A stretch of DNA of 9,334 bases. Source: Deltaproteobacteria bacterium. Lineage in GTDB: Bacteria; Desulfobacterota; Desulfobacteria; Desulfobacterales; JAUVVS01. The stretch spans positions 1-9,334 of the forward strand of contig JAUVVS010000047.1 of assembly GCA_030604545.1 (NCBI GenBank), read 5' to 3'. The position numbers and the translations under genes were made by a program. How positions within the stretch are numbered: position 1 is the stretch's first letter; the number at the start of each line of letters is the position of its first letter. Positions 1 through 6,026 of this stretch are shown here, one piece after another. The notes under the pieces were generated by a model. It was not told the DNA's origin. It was given only the letters and a program-made list of their open reading frames with translations, and ran no database searches.

Positions 1-1686
1 ACCATATTCACTTTCAATTTCGCCAAAAAGATTCTCCAATGTTTGTCCCAAGCGTCGGGTTATTTCGTAATCAATAAGACCTGTTTTATCTGAAAGCCAT
101 TTTAAAAAAGATTCTTTCATGGAATTACGTACTTTGCGAGGCTTCTCTTCTCCTGCCCACAAATCATTGAAAAAGCGCTTGAATTCATCGAGGGTTAAAG
201 GGCTAAATTCCTTCGAATCGTCTAATTCCTTTGATAGGACAAGATAATGCCTTGCCCAGAGTGTAAAGATAAAATTTTTATAGGTAACAAAGCCATGAGA
301 CAGGGTTTTAGGCTTAAGCATAATCAAGGATAGAAGATCGTCGAAGGATATTATTTCATTTAATATTTTTTCAGTCTTATTTATGTCTTCAAAAGAATTA
401 AATTCCCTGTAAAGTACACCTGTTTTATAGTTATCGAAAAATAACGGTCGTTTTAACAATAGTCCACCAAGGATACCTATCCACTCTTCACCCCAGAAGC
501 TTAACGGCAACCGCATTTTTGCAAACCAGCTTTTTTTTCGCCATTTTTCAGCTTTTCTTTTAAGCTTTATGGCCATTCCGTAACCGACCCTGAAGATTTG
601 AGAAAGTGGATATTTCTGTATTAGTGCTGCTGAACGGCCAGTGTCGACTTTCCCTTTGTCTTCTAATAACCTTTTAAGACCGATACTTATATACCCACAT
701 GCCTTTTTGACAATTTTGTATAATTCCTCGCGATTCTTTACTATTTCTTTATCTGCGGCAATAATCCGGTTGCAAAGACCGGCAAACTCCGCTTCTATTT
801 GTTCCAGAACATCCTCAATATTTATCAATTTTAATGAGCGGGTGAATCTATTGTCCTCTTTGAGCATATCGGCAGGATAAAACGGAACCGGAAGAGGCAA
901 CATTTGCTCAGTAACCTTGTGAATGCTTTTTACATTTAGTTTTTCGAAATCCTGAGAGTTAAGTGGCTGATAAATGCCGATTGCCTCATGGAATGGTAAG
1001 AATCCTTTTTCCGCCAAACGGACATTTCGCAATCGATAGGATTCTTCCTCGGTTTCTGCCGGGATAATGCTTGATGCTTCCATTAAAACATATTGATACT
1101 TAGTGTGGTCATATGCTGCGAGGCGTTCTAAGAAATGTGAAATAAATTCTTTACTAGGGTTTGTTGTGCTGTCTTTTGGTTTACCGTACAATGTATCACC
1201 AATAAACCGAACATAAAAGGTATCGTCATGTGTAAAAAACTCTTTGCCAAAAACTGAAGGATCCTGATCATGCTCCCTTATTCTTACCTCGATGTTTTTA
1301 AATAAATAGTATTCTATGAATTCGGCTTTTTCACTGAGAATCCATCTAATCAAGCGGTCTGGATCCGCCTTAAGAAGCAGATTAAGCCATTTTGTAATAG
1401 ATCTAACATTAATTCGATCCCTTTCCCATATTTCCAAATCGAGAATATATTCCCACTGCCTGTTAGATGCCAGGGATAAAAGTGGTAGAGCATCTTCAGG
1501 CCCTATGTCATGTATCAGAAAATAAAGGTCTTCTTCTGGAAATGAATGAACAAGTGCTGCAGGTTGATCGGCATCCAGGATACGTTCCATTGTCTTTTGA
1601 GAAGCAAATACAAGGATCTCTTTTCTTTCCTTGTTTAGGGCCTTAATTCGCTCTATAGTTTGTTTAATCTGGATGTCTTTATTCAT
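1..1686 (-). CDS. DUF6178 family protein, C-terminus cut off by window edge
   Basis: An open frame of 562 codons runs from ATG at 1686 to base 1 with no stop, so the 3' end lies outside the window. An in-frame TAA two codons upstream makes 1686 the first possible start; no good Shine-Dalgarno is visible. The protein is soluble-looking, with no signal peptide or membrane span, and is rich in charged helices. I recognise it as DUF6178, a family I associate with Desulfobacterota, from its overall pattern, including the segment FLPFHEAIGIYQPL (229-242) and the N-terminal stretch around DLYFLIHDIGPEDALPLL (53-70). The N-terminal helices (about 40-120) resemble in style the short helical repeats of MgtE-N/FliG-type domains; that is only an impression. 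A basic segment (374-392, many Lys/Arg) precedes a Trp-rich stretch. Function is unknown. It points the same way as the cyclo-ligase gene but lies 559 bp from it, with a MITE between, so shared transcription is unlikely. Confidence 0.8.
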   Translation of the reverse strand, partial: MNKDIQIKQTIERIKALNKERKEILVFASQKTMERILDADQPAALVHSFPEEDLYFLIHDIGPEDALPLLSLASNRQWEYILDLEIWERDRINVRSITKWLNLLLKADPDRLIRWILSEKAEFIEYYLFKNIEVRIREHDQDPSVFGKEFFTHDDTFYVRFIGDTLYGKPKDSTTNPSKEFISHFLERLAAYDHTKYQYVLMEASSIIPAETEEESYRLRNVRLAEKGFLPFHEAIGIYQPLNSQDFEKLNVKSIHKVTEQMLPLPVPFYPADMLKEDNRFTRSLKLINIEDVLEQIEAEFAGLCNRIIAADKEIVKNREELYKIVKKACGYISIGLKRLLEDKGKVDTGRSAALIQKYPLSQIFRVGYGMAIKLKRKAEKWRKKSWFAKMRLPLSFWGEEWIGILGGLLLKRPLFFDNYKTGVLYREFNSFEDINKTEKILNEIISFDDLLSLIMLKPKTLSHGFVTYKNFIFTLWARHYLVLSKELDDSKEFSPLTLDEFKRFFNDLWAGEEKPRKVRNSMKESFLKWLSDKTGLIDYEITRRLGQTLENLFGEIESEYG

Positions 1687-1702
1687 TATTTATTTGACAG
1701 GA

Positions 1703-1745
1703 TAACAGGCCTGCCCTGGCGCGATGTGTTTGAATCAGCCTGTTA
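1703..1745 (-). promoter_or_regulatory. Inverted repeat in the leader of the DUF6178 gene
   Basis: TAACAGGC (1703-1710) and GCCTGTTA (1738-1745) are perfect 8-bp inverted repeats separated by 27 nt. The proximal arm ends 16 nt before the ATG at 1686. The loop contains CCCTGGC (1714-1720), which has a perfect complement at 1803-1809, so an alternative longer-range pairing is possible. Because no Shine-Dalgarno is evident at this start, the hairpin could influence translation or be an operator. It could also be a chance or decayed repeat. Confidence 0.3.
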
Positions 1746-1952
1746 AATTAATAAAGAGCTATATGCTCGGATACGCCTATTAAGCCTATAATCCAGGTCT
1801 GGGCCAGGGATAAACATAAGGAAGAATAGGGGTTTGCATCAGTGTGTTTTAAAGACTAATCGGCATTTATAGCTTGGCTGTTTTATTAAGAAAACATGCA
1901 CTGTTCTTTCTTTACACTCACTTATGCGCGAGTTTTACACGGTTTAAAATTT

Positions 1953-2185
1953 GAGACCTTTGAAAAATGTTCAATTTTGCCTGCCCAGTTAAATCTATTA
2001 AAATTTAACCGGGGTTCAAGTTCAAGGCAGGCGAAAATTTTAACCACCCCAGTACGATCTGCCAGACCTACGGGGCAGGCATCCATACATTGAGTATTTT
2101 GAGGATAGCGCTAAAGCTTCACTTCGTGCAAAATGTTGAGCCTAACGCAGAAATTGGGCAAAAGGGGGCGTTTTGCAAAGGTCTC
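1953..2185. mobile_element. MITE-like 233-bp non-autonomous element with TIRs and 5-bp target duplication
   Basis: The left end reads GAGACCTTTGAAAA and the right end, reverse-complemented, reads GAGACCTTTGCAAAA, so the first 14 bases differ at one position. Weaker matching (TTTTGCC about 25 bp in) suggests longer imperfect terminal repeats of about 29 bp. The element is flanked by AATTT at 1948-1952 and AATTT at 2186-2190, a perfect 5-bp direct repeat consistent with a target-site duplication. It encodes no transposase. Inside, 1973-1985 pairs with 2026-2039 (one bulged base) and encloses a second hairpin, GTTAAAT (1988-1994) with ATTTAAC (2003-2009). The 35-nt module at 2045-2079 also lies inside. 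It was probably mobilised in trans by a DDE transposase whose IS shares these ends; I cannot assign the IS family. Confidence 0.75.
2045..2079. repeat. 35-nt CCCC/GGGG hairpin module, copy 1 (inside the MITE)
   Basis: The module starts CACCCCAGTACGAT and ends ACCTACGGGGCAGG, with 7 nt between. A second copy of identical length is at 2901-2935. CCCC and GTA, with one bulged A, can pair with TACGGGG to form a short stem. It is a dispersed repeat unit of unknown role. Confidence 0.6.
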
Positions 2186-2245
2186 AATTTAATTATCTTT
2201 CAAGCGGCCTCATTTTCAAACAGCTAAAATATTATTAATAAATTA

Positions 2246-2833
2246 TTATATTTTGTAAATTATACGTTTTTCGGTAATAATTATATCTACATACCTATTG
2301 TGCGGTTCCATCGGCACCAGCGGAACTATTTGACTTTCAAAGGATAAAGCCACCTTTCTTGTGGTGATCGGCAGATTTGGAATAAGCCTGTCGTAATATC
2401 CTTTACCTGATCCAATTCTTCCTCCCTTTTCATCAAATGCGATTCCTGGAATTATTGCGATATCGATAGATTTAATAGGTACAATCATACAGCGGCTTGA
2501 ATCAGGTTCCAGGGCGCCCCTTGGGTCGGGTATTAAATCAGTATCAACATTATCGATCTTTAACAATTTGATTTCAAAAGTTTCACTATTAAAGGCTGGA
2601 AGAACAACAATTTTGTTATAGTCGTAACACCTTTTGATGATATTTATTGTTTTAACTTCGTTGCTTCGATTCATATAAAGTAAAGCAATCTTTGACTCAA
2701 GAAAGTTGGCAAATTCAAAAAGACGGTCTTCCAATCTCTTGGTTTTTTTTAATAATTCGCTTTCTGAAAGTGAGCTAAGAATTGTTATTATATTATCGCC
2801 TATTTCACGTTTGCTTTCTTTAATTTCCTCCAT
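2246..2833 (-). CDS. 5-formyltetrahydrofolate cyclo-ligase (MTHFS/YgfA family)
   Basis: The enzyme converts 5-formyl-THF to 5,10-methenyl-THF using ATP in the cytoplasm, returning this storage folate to one-carbon metabolism. The signature is clear: IIPGIAFDEKGGRIG followed directly by SGKGYYDRL, spanning about residues 127-150 of the 195-residue form. This is the family's phosphate- and folate-binding loop. An acidic EP lies upstream (GALEPDSSR), and PMEPHN...IIITEKR sits near the C-terminus, where most homologues have EPHD; here the Asp is Asn. Length is normal for the family. Two starts are possible. I prefer ATG at 2833 because AGGAG lies 7 nt upstream and the protein then begins MEEIKESKRE, as family members do. 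ATG at 2851 (201 residues) has a weaker GGTGG only 4 nt away. The gene is divergent from serS and probably monocistronic. Confidence 0.92.
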   Translation of the reverse strand: MEEIKESKREIGDNIITILSSLSESELLKKTKRLEDRLFEFANFLESKIALLYMNRSNEVKTINIIKRCYDYNKIVVLPAFNSETFEIKLLKIDNVDTDLIPDPRGALEPDSSRCMIVPIKSIDIAIIPGIAFDEKGGRIGSGKGYYDRLIPNLPITTRKVALSFESQIVPLVPMEPHNRYVDIIITEKRIIYKI

Positions 2834-2889
2834 ATATGATCTCCTAAGCATATATCCACCTTATTTTTTTTGCAGATTATTAAAAGATG

Positions 2890-2998
2890 ATCACGAAAAA
2901 CACCCCAGTTCGATAGTTTCTACCTACGGGGCAGGGGAAAGATTGAAAATGCGAAAAAATATATTTTTTGTATCTTTGTATTTTCATATTTTCGTGAT
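2890..2998. repeat. 109-bp block bounded by 10-bp inverted repeats
   Basis: ATCACGAAAA (2890-2899) and TTTTCGTGAT (2989-2998) are perfect inverted repeats bounding a block that is strongly self-complementary inside. TGAAAATGCGAAA pairs with TTTGTATTTTCA, around a central run of six A, TATA and six T. The block includes copy 2 of the 35-nt module. No convincing target duplication flanks it. It falls just downstream of the likely minus-strand promoter, so it would be transcribed as a structured leader of the cyclo-ligase mRNA. It may be a small MITE-like element or a decayed one. Confidence 0.5.
2901..2935. repeat. 35-nt CCCC/GGGG hairpin module, copy 2
   Basis: It starts CACCCCAGTTCGAT and ends ACCTACGGGGCAGG. 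Compared with the copy at 2045-2079, 27 of 35 positions match. The 14-nt flanks carry one difference in total, while all seven central bases differ (AGTTTCT here, CTGCCAG there). Confidence 0.6.
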
Positions 2999-3028
2999 AT
3001 AATACTCTTTTTATTGCTTGCTTATCAA
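2999..3028 (-). promoter_or_regulatory. Probable sigma-70-type promoter for the cyclo-ligase gene
   Basis: Read on the minus strand, TTGATA (3028-3023) and TATTAT (3004-2999) each match the sigma-70 consensus at five of six positions, with an 18-bp spacer. Transcription would start near 2992 and give a leader of roughly 160 nt that crosses the 109-bp inverted-repeat block. This is a sequence match only. Confidence 0.45.
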
Positions 3029-3040
3029 TGTTAACACACT

Positions 3041-3075
3041 CTCGTAAAAAAATCGCTTTTTTGACTTTTTACGAG
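3041..3075. repeat. Perfect 10-bp palindromic repeat in the divergent intergenic region
   Basis: CTCGTAAAAA (3041-3050) is matched exactly by TTTTTACGAG (3066-3075) across a 15-nt loop that itself contains A-rich and T-rich runs. It lies between two divergent genes, so it is not an obvious terminator for either. It is more likely a dispersed palindromic repeat, or a binding site shared by the divergent promoters. Confidence 0.5.
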
Positions 3076-3129
3076 ACCATCAAATCTTATTATACATAAT
3101 TGCTGACCAAAGTCAACTTCCAAAAATCA

Positions 3130-3158
3130 TTGACTAAATAACCGGTTAATGATATCAA
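3130..3158 (+). promoter_or_regulatory. Possible promoter of the serS-thrC-LysM operon with embedded palindrome
   Basis: TTGACT (3130-3135) is followed after 17 bp by TATCAA (3153-3158), a good -35 with a mediocre -10. Between them lies the perfect 10-bp palindrome TAACCGGTTA (3139-3148), in a position where a repressor could block RNA polymerase. It would give a leader of about 80 nt before the serS GTG. Confidence 0.35.
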
Positions 3159-3171
3159 GTATTCTTTACAT

Positions 3172-3201
3172 TTTCAGTGATATTCCGTGTCTTTCAGTGG
3201 T
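3172..3201. repeat. Three degenerate 10-bp tandem units (TTTCAGTGAT type)
   Basis: The units are TTTCAGTGAT (3172-3181), ATTCCGTGTC (3182-3191) and TTTCAGTGGT (3192-3201). Copies 1 and 3 share nine of ten bases. The array lies in the serS leader. It looks like a decayed remnant of a tandem repeat; no function is suggested. Confidence 0.4.
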
Positions 3202-3243
3202 GAACTATTGTTAATACAAATTTCTTAAAATATAGGGATTATT

Positions 3244-4518
3244 GTGCTGGAAATCAAGTTTTTGAGACAAAATTTACCCGATGTTAAAAAAGCGCTGTCG
3301 ACTCGAGGCGAAACAACAGACTTTGAAGCTTTTATAAATTGTGATGCAAGCCGCAGGGATACGCTTCTTGAAATTGAAGAACTGAGGCATCGCCGTAATG
3401 TGGTTTCTGAACAGATTGCAAATATGAAAAAAGAGGGTGAAAATGCAAATAGTCTTGTAATAGAGATGCGCGAAGTTTCGACAAGAATAAAGGTATTGGA
3501 CAAATCTTTGTCGGAAAACGAAAAAAAATTAAAGGACATGCTTTTAGATTTACCGAATATACCCCACACATCGGTCCCTGTTGGAAAGGACAGTTCTGAT
3601 AATCCTGTTATTAAACATGTAGGTAAGCCCCCGGAGTTTAAATTCAAGCCAAAACACCATTGGACCTTGGGCGAGAAATTAAAGATACTCGATTTTGAAC
3701 GAGCCTCTAAAATTGCAGGCGCTCGCTTTCCACTCTATTTTGGTGCAGGCGCCAGACTTGAGCGGGCATTGATAAATTTTATGCTGGATGTTCAAACAAA
3801 AGAGCATGATTATAAAGAAGTGCTTCCGCCGTTTATTGTGAATAGACATAGCATGACCAATACCGGACAGCTCCCAAAGTTCGAAGAAGATCTTTTCAAG
3901 ATAGAAGGCTGGGAGTATTTTATGATTCCCACCGCTGAAGTCCCGGTCACCAATATACATCAAGGTGAAATCTTGGATGAAGATCAACTGCCGATTCTGT
4001 ATGCTGCATATACCCCCTGCTTTCGCAGCGAAGCAGGTTCTTATGGCAAGGATACAAGGGGATTGATCAGGCAGCACCAGTTCAATAAGGTGGAGCTGGT
4101 AAAATTCACCAGACCCGAAACCTCTTATGATGAACTCGAAAAACTTTTAGAAGATGCGGAAACAATTTTAAAAATCCTGGAACTATCGTATCAGGTTGTT
4201 GAGCTTTGTACTGGGGATCTTGGCTTTTCCGCAGCAAAGACCTATGATATTGAAGTCTGGATGCCGGCCCAGGGTGTTTACAGAGAAATTTCTTCATGCA
4301 GTAATTTTGAAAGCTTCCAAGCCAGGCGTGCCGATATCAAATTCAGGAGAAAAGGAAAAAAAGGAACAGAACTTGTCCATACAGTAAACGGATCAGGCCT
4401 GGCTGTGGGCCGGACGGTCGCGGCCATTCTTGAAAATTATCAACAGGCCGACGGGTCTGTGATTCTACCTGAAGCCTTGAGACATTATATGGGAGGTATG
4501 GAAATAATAGAGCCTTGA
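3244..4518 (+). CDS. serS: Seryl-tRNA synthetase
   Basis: This cytoplasmic class II aminoacyl-tRNA synthetase charges tRNA-Ser (and tRNA-Sec) with serine. At 424 residues it is near the usual length (E. coli about 430). The N-terminal long coiled-coil arm that contacts the tRNA variable arm covers roughly residues 30-105. Motif 1 lies around 168-197 (GARLERALINFML to LPPF). The serine-binding TAE is at 230-232 (PTAEVPVTN), motif 2 at 259-284 (CFRSEAGS to RQHQFNKVE), and motif 3 at 385-400 (GLAVGRTVAAILENYQ). No catalytic element is missing. Translation starts at GTG, fixed by the near-invariant N-terminus MLEIKFLRQN; AGGGA lies 5 nt upstream. The stop codon overlaps the TTG start of thrC by 4 nt, so serS is the first gene of a coupled operon. 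Confidence 0.97.
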   Translation: MLEIKFLRQNLPDVKKALSTRGETTDFEAFINCDASRRDTLLEIEELRHRRNVVSEQIANMKKEGENANSLVIEMREVSTRIKVLDKSLSENEKKLKDMLLDLPNIPHTSVPVGKDSSDNPVIKHVGKPPEFKFKPKHHWTLGEKLKILDFERASKIAGARFPLYFGAGARLERALINFMLDVQTKEHDYKEVLPPFIVNRHSMTNTGQLPKFEEDLFKIEGWEYFMIPTAEVPVTNIHQGEILDEDQLPILYAAYTPCFRSEAGSYGKDTRGLIRQHQFNKVELVKFTRPETSYDELEKLLEDAETILKILELSYQVVELCTGDLGFSAAKTYDIEVWMPAQGVYREISSCSNFESFQARRADIKFRRKGKKGTELVHTVNGSGLAVGRTVAAILENYQQADGSVILPEALRHYMGGMEIIEP

Positions 4519-6026
4519 AACTTAAAGATTTTCCAAAAGAGATTCGGCAATATATTATTCCAGGTCATAAAGGCAAGCTTGTTTATCGTTGTTTGAGCTG
4601 TGGGTCGGAATACGATATTGAAAAATTACTGTATACGTGCCCCGATTGCGGCCAAGTGCTGCTCATCTATGATCTTAATTTCGACAGATTGAAGGAAATT
4701 CCGGGAAAGACATGGCAAAGAATCTTCGATTATCGCAAGATGCTTACAATTCCAGCCCTAAAGGGTATTTATATATATCATGAATTTATTGGTCCGACTA
4801 TACCGCTGGAGACAGTAGTTTATCTTGGAGAGGGACATACGCCTGTAATAGAAGCAAATTCTTTTTTGCAAGAAAAGGCGGGAGTCAGGTTTTACTTTAA
4901 AAACGATGGTCAGAATCCAAGCGCTTCTTTTAAGGATCGTGGTATGGCAAGCGCTTTGAGCTATATCCATTTTCTAGTCCAAAAAGAGTATATTTCAGAT
5001 GTATTAGCCATATGTGCATCCACTGGAGACACATCTGCATCAGCAGCACTATATGCTTCCTTTCTTCAACCTCATGTTAAATCTGCGGTCATTCTTCCAC
5101 ATAAAAAGGTAACACCACAGCAACTTTCTCAGCCGTTAGGAAGCGGAGCTAAAGTTTTTGAAATTCCGGGCGTATTTGACGACTGCATGAAGATTGTAGA
5201 AGTCATGTCGGATAGTTACAACGTGGCACTATTAAACTCTAAGAATGCCTGGCGGATTCTGGGACAGGAGTCATATTCATACGAGATTGCACAGGATTTT
5301 GAATATGATATGAACAACAAGGTTGTTGTTGTTCCAATTGGCAATGCAGGCAATATTACTGCTGTTATGAGCGGATTTTTGAAGTTTTATGAAACAGGCG
5401 TTATAAAAGATCTTCCAAAAATTATCGGTGTACAATCGAAACATGCCAATCCTGTTTACCGTTATTACTTGGAACCGGATCTTAGTAAACGAAAGTTTAT
5501 TCCGGTAACAGTAAAGCCGAGCGTGGCACAGGCAGCCATGATCGGTAATCCCGTATCCATGCCGAGAGTAATCCATATAGTGGATCTTTATAACAGCATG
5601 GCCGGCAAACAGAAAATCTTCTTTATGGAGGTTACCGAGCAGGCCATAATGGATTGGGAGCTTTTGGCAAATCGTAATGGGCACATTGCTTGTACTCATG
5701 GAGGTGAATCTCTTGCCGGTCTTGTAGCAGCTCAAAAACTGGGGCTTATTGAAATAAATGATACTGCCGTACTTGATTCAACAGCGCATACACTCAAATT
5801 CTCGGGTTTCCAGGAGATGTATTTTGAAAATAAGTTTTCCGCAGAATTTAAAATTTCTCCCAACACGGACCTTGTCAATTCTCCTGTTTTTATCCATCCA
5901 AAAGATCTTGAAAAGGTTCCAGCTCCTGGGAAACCATTAAAAGGGGATGATTTTCACAGATTTGTCAATCGTATATCAGAGGAAATCGCAAAGGAATTGA
6001 ATCTTAAGAAGGTGCGGAAGGAATGA
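4515..6026 (+). CDS. thrC: Threonine synthase, long zinc-ribbon type
   Basis: This PLP enzyme converts O-phospho-L-homoserine to threonine and phosphate, the last step of threonine synthesis. An N-terminal zinc ribbon is visible as C26-x2-C29 and C42-x2-C45. The PLP lysine is K140 in SASFKDRGM, and the glycine-rich phosphate-binding loop is PIGNAGN (274-280). STGDTSASAA (169-178) and THGGESLAG (394-402) are further conserved active-site segments. At 503 residues it is longer than the roughly 350-residue zinc-ribbon enzymes and E. coli ThrC (428, no ribbon); the extra length is in the N-terminal 90 and C-terminal 70 residues. The start is TTG at 4515, within the TTGA that also contains the serS stop. 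No strong Shine-Dalgarno sits at the right distance, which suggests translational coupling to serS. The next gene overlaps it by ATGA. Other PLP fold-type II enzymes are less likely given these motifs. Confidence 0.94.
   Translation: MKLKDFPKEIRQYIIPGHKGKLVYRCLSCGSEYDIEKLLYTCPDCGQVLLIYDLNFDRLKEIPGKTWQRIFDYRKMLTIPALKGIYIYHEFIGPTIPLETVVYLGEGHTPVIEANSFLQEKAGVRFYFKNDGQNPSASFKDRGMASALSYIHFLVQKEYISDVLAICASTGDTSASAALYASFLQPHVKSAVILPHKKVTPQQLSQPLGSGAKVFEIPGVFDDCMKIVEVMSDSYNVALLNSKNAWRILGQESYSYEIAQDFEYDMNNKVVVVPIGNAGNITAVMSGFLKFYETGVIKDLPKIIGVQSKHANPVYRYYLEPDLSKRKFIPVTVKPSVAQAAMIGNPVSMPRVIHIVDLYNSMAGKQKIFFMEVTEQAIMDWELLANRNGHIACTHGGESLAGLVAAQKLGLIEINDTAVLDSTAHTLKFSGFQEMYFENKFSAEFKISPNTDLVNSPVFIHPKDLEKVPAPGKPLKGDDFHRFVNRISEEIAKELNLKKVRKE

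Larger units (their letters stand above)
1687..2245. other. Noncoding interval between DUF6178 and cyclo-ligase genes
   Basis: No frame in this 559-bp stretch looks protein-coding; a 65-codon plus-strand frame at 1896-2093 is low complexity and straddles a mobile-element boundary. The interval holds the leader hairpin at 1703-1745, about 200 bp with nothing else I can identify, and the MITE-like insertion at 1953-2185. The 55 bp after the MITE are AT-rich and lead to the stop codon of the minus-strand cyclo-ligase gene. I see no GC-rich hairpin plus T-tract that would terminate that gene. Confidence 0.6.

Noticed and set aside
641..1525. Plus-strand open frames of 60-80 codons (641-880 and 1316-1525)
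   Set aside because: They are antisense to the continuous 562-codon DUF6178 frame, with no ribosome-binding site and no recognisable protein pattern.
2006..2030. tRNA T-arm-like GGGGTTCAAGTTC inside the MITE
   Set aside because: No acceptor, D or anticodon arm can be placed around it, and the bases are better explained by the nested hairpin of the element.
1896..2093. 65-codon plus-strand frame MHCSFF...
   Set aside because: It crosses the left boundary and target duplication of the MITE, has no ribosome-binding site and looks like random translation.
2706..3002. 98-codon plus-strand frame overlapping the cyclo-ligase gene
   Set aside because: It is antisense to the well-supported cyclo-ligase N-terminus and continues into the repeat block; the amino-acid pattern is not protein-like.
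3041..3075. Intrinsic terminator
   Set aside because: Both neighbours diverge from this point, so nothing would end here; the stem is mostly A-T with no GC-rich core.
3172..3201. CRISPR array
   Set aside because: The units are only 10 bp, directly adjacent and degenerate, with no spacers.
3225..4297. Minus-strand frames opposite serS (3225-3647, 3679-4077 and others)
   Set aside because: They are shadows of the serS coding strand, which carries all class II synthetase motifs.
5277..5735. 152-codon minus-strand frame opposite thrC
   Set aside because: It is antisense to the conserved PLP-binding core of threonine synthase; no start signals or family resemblance.
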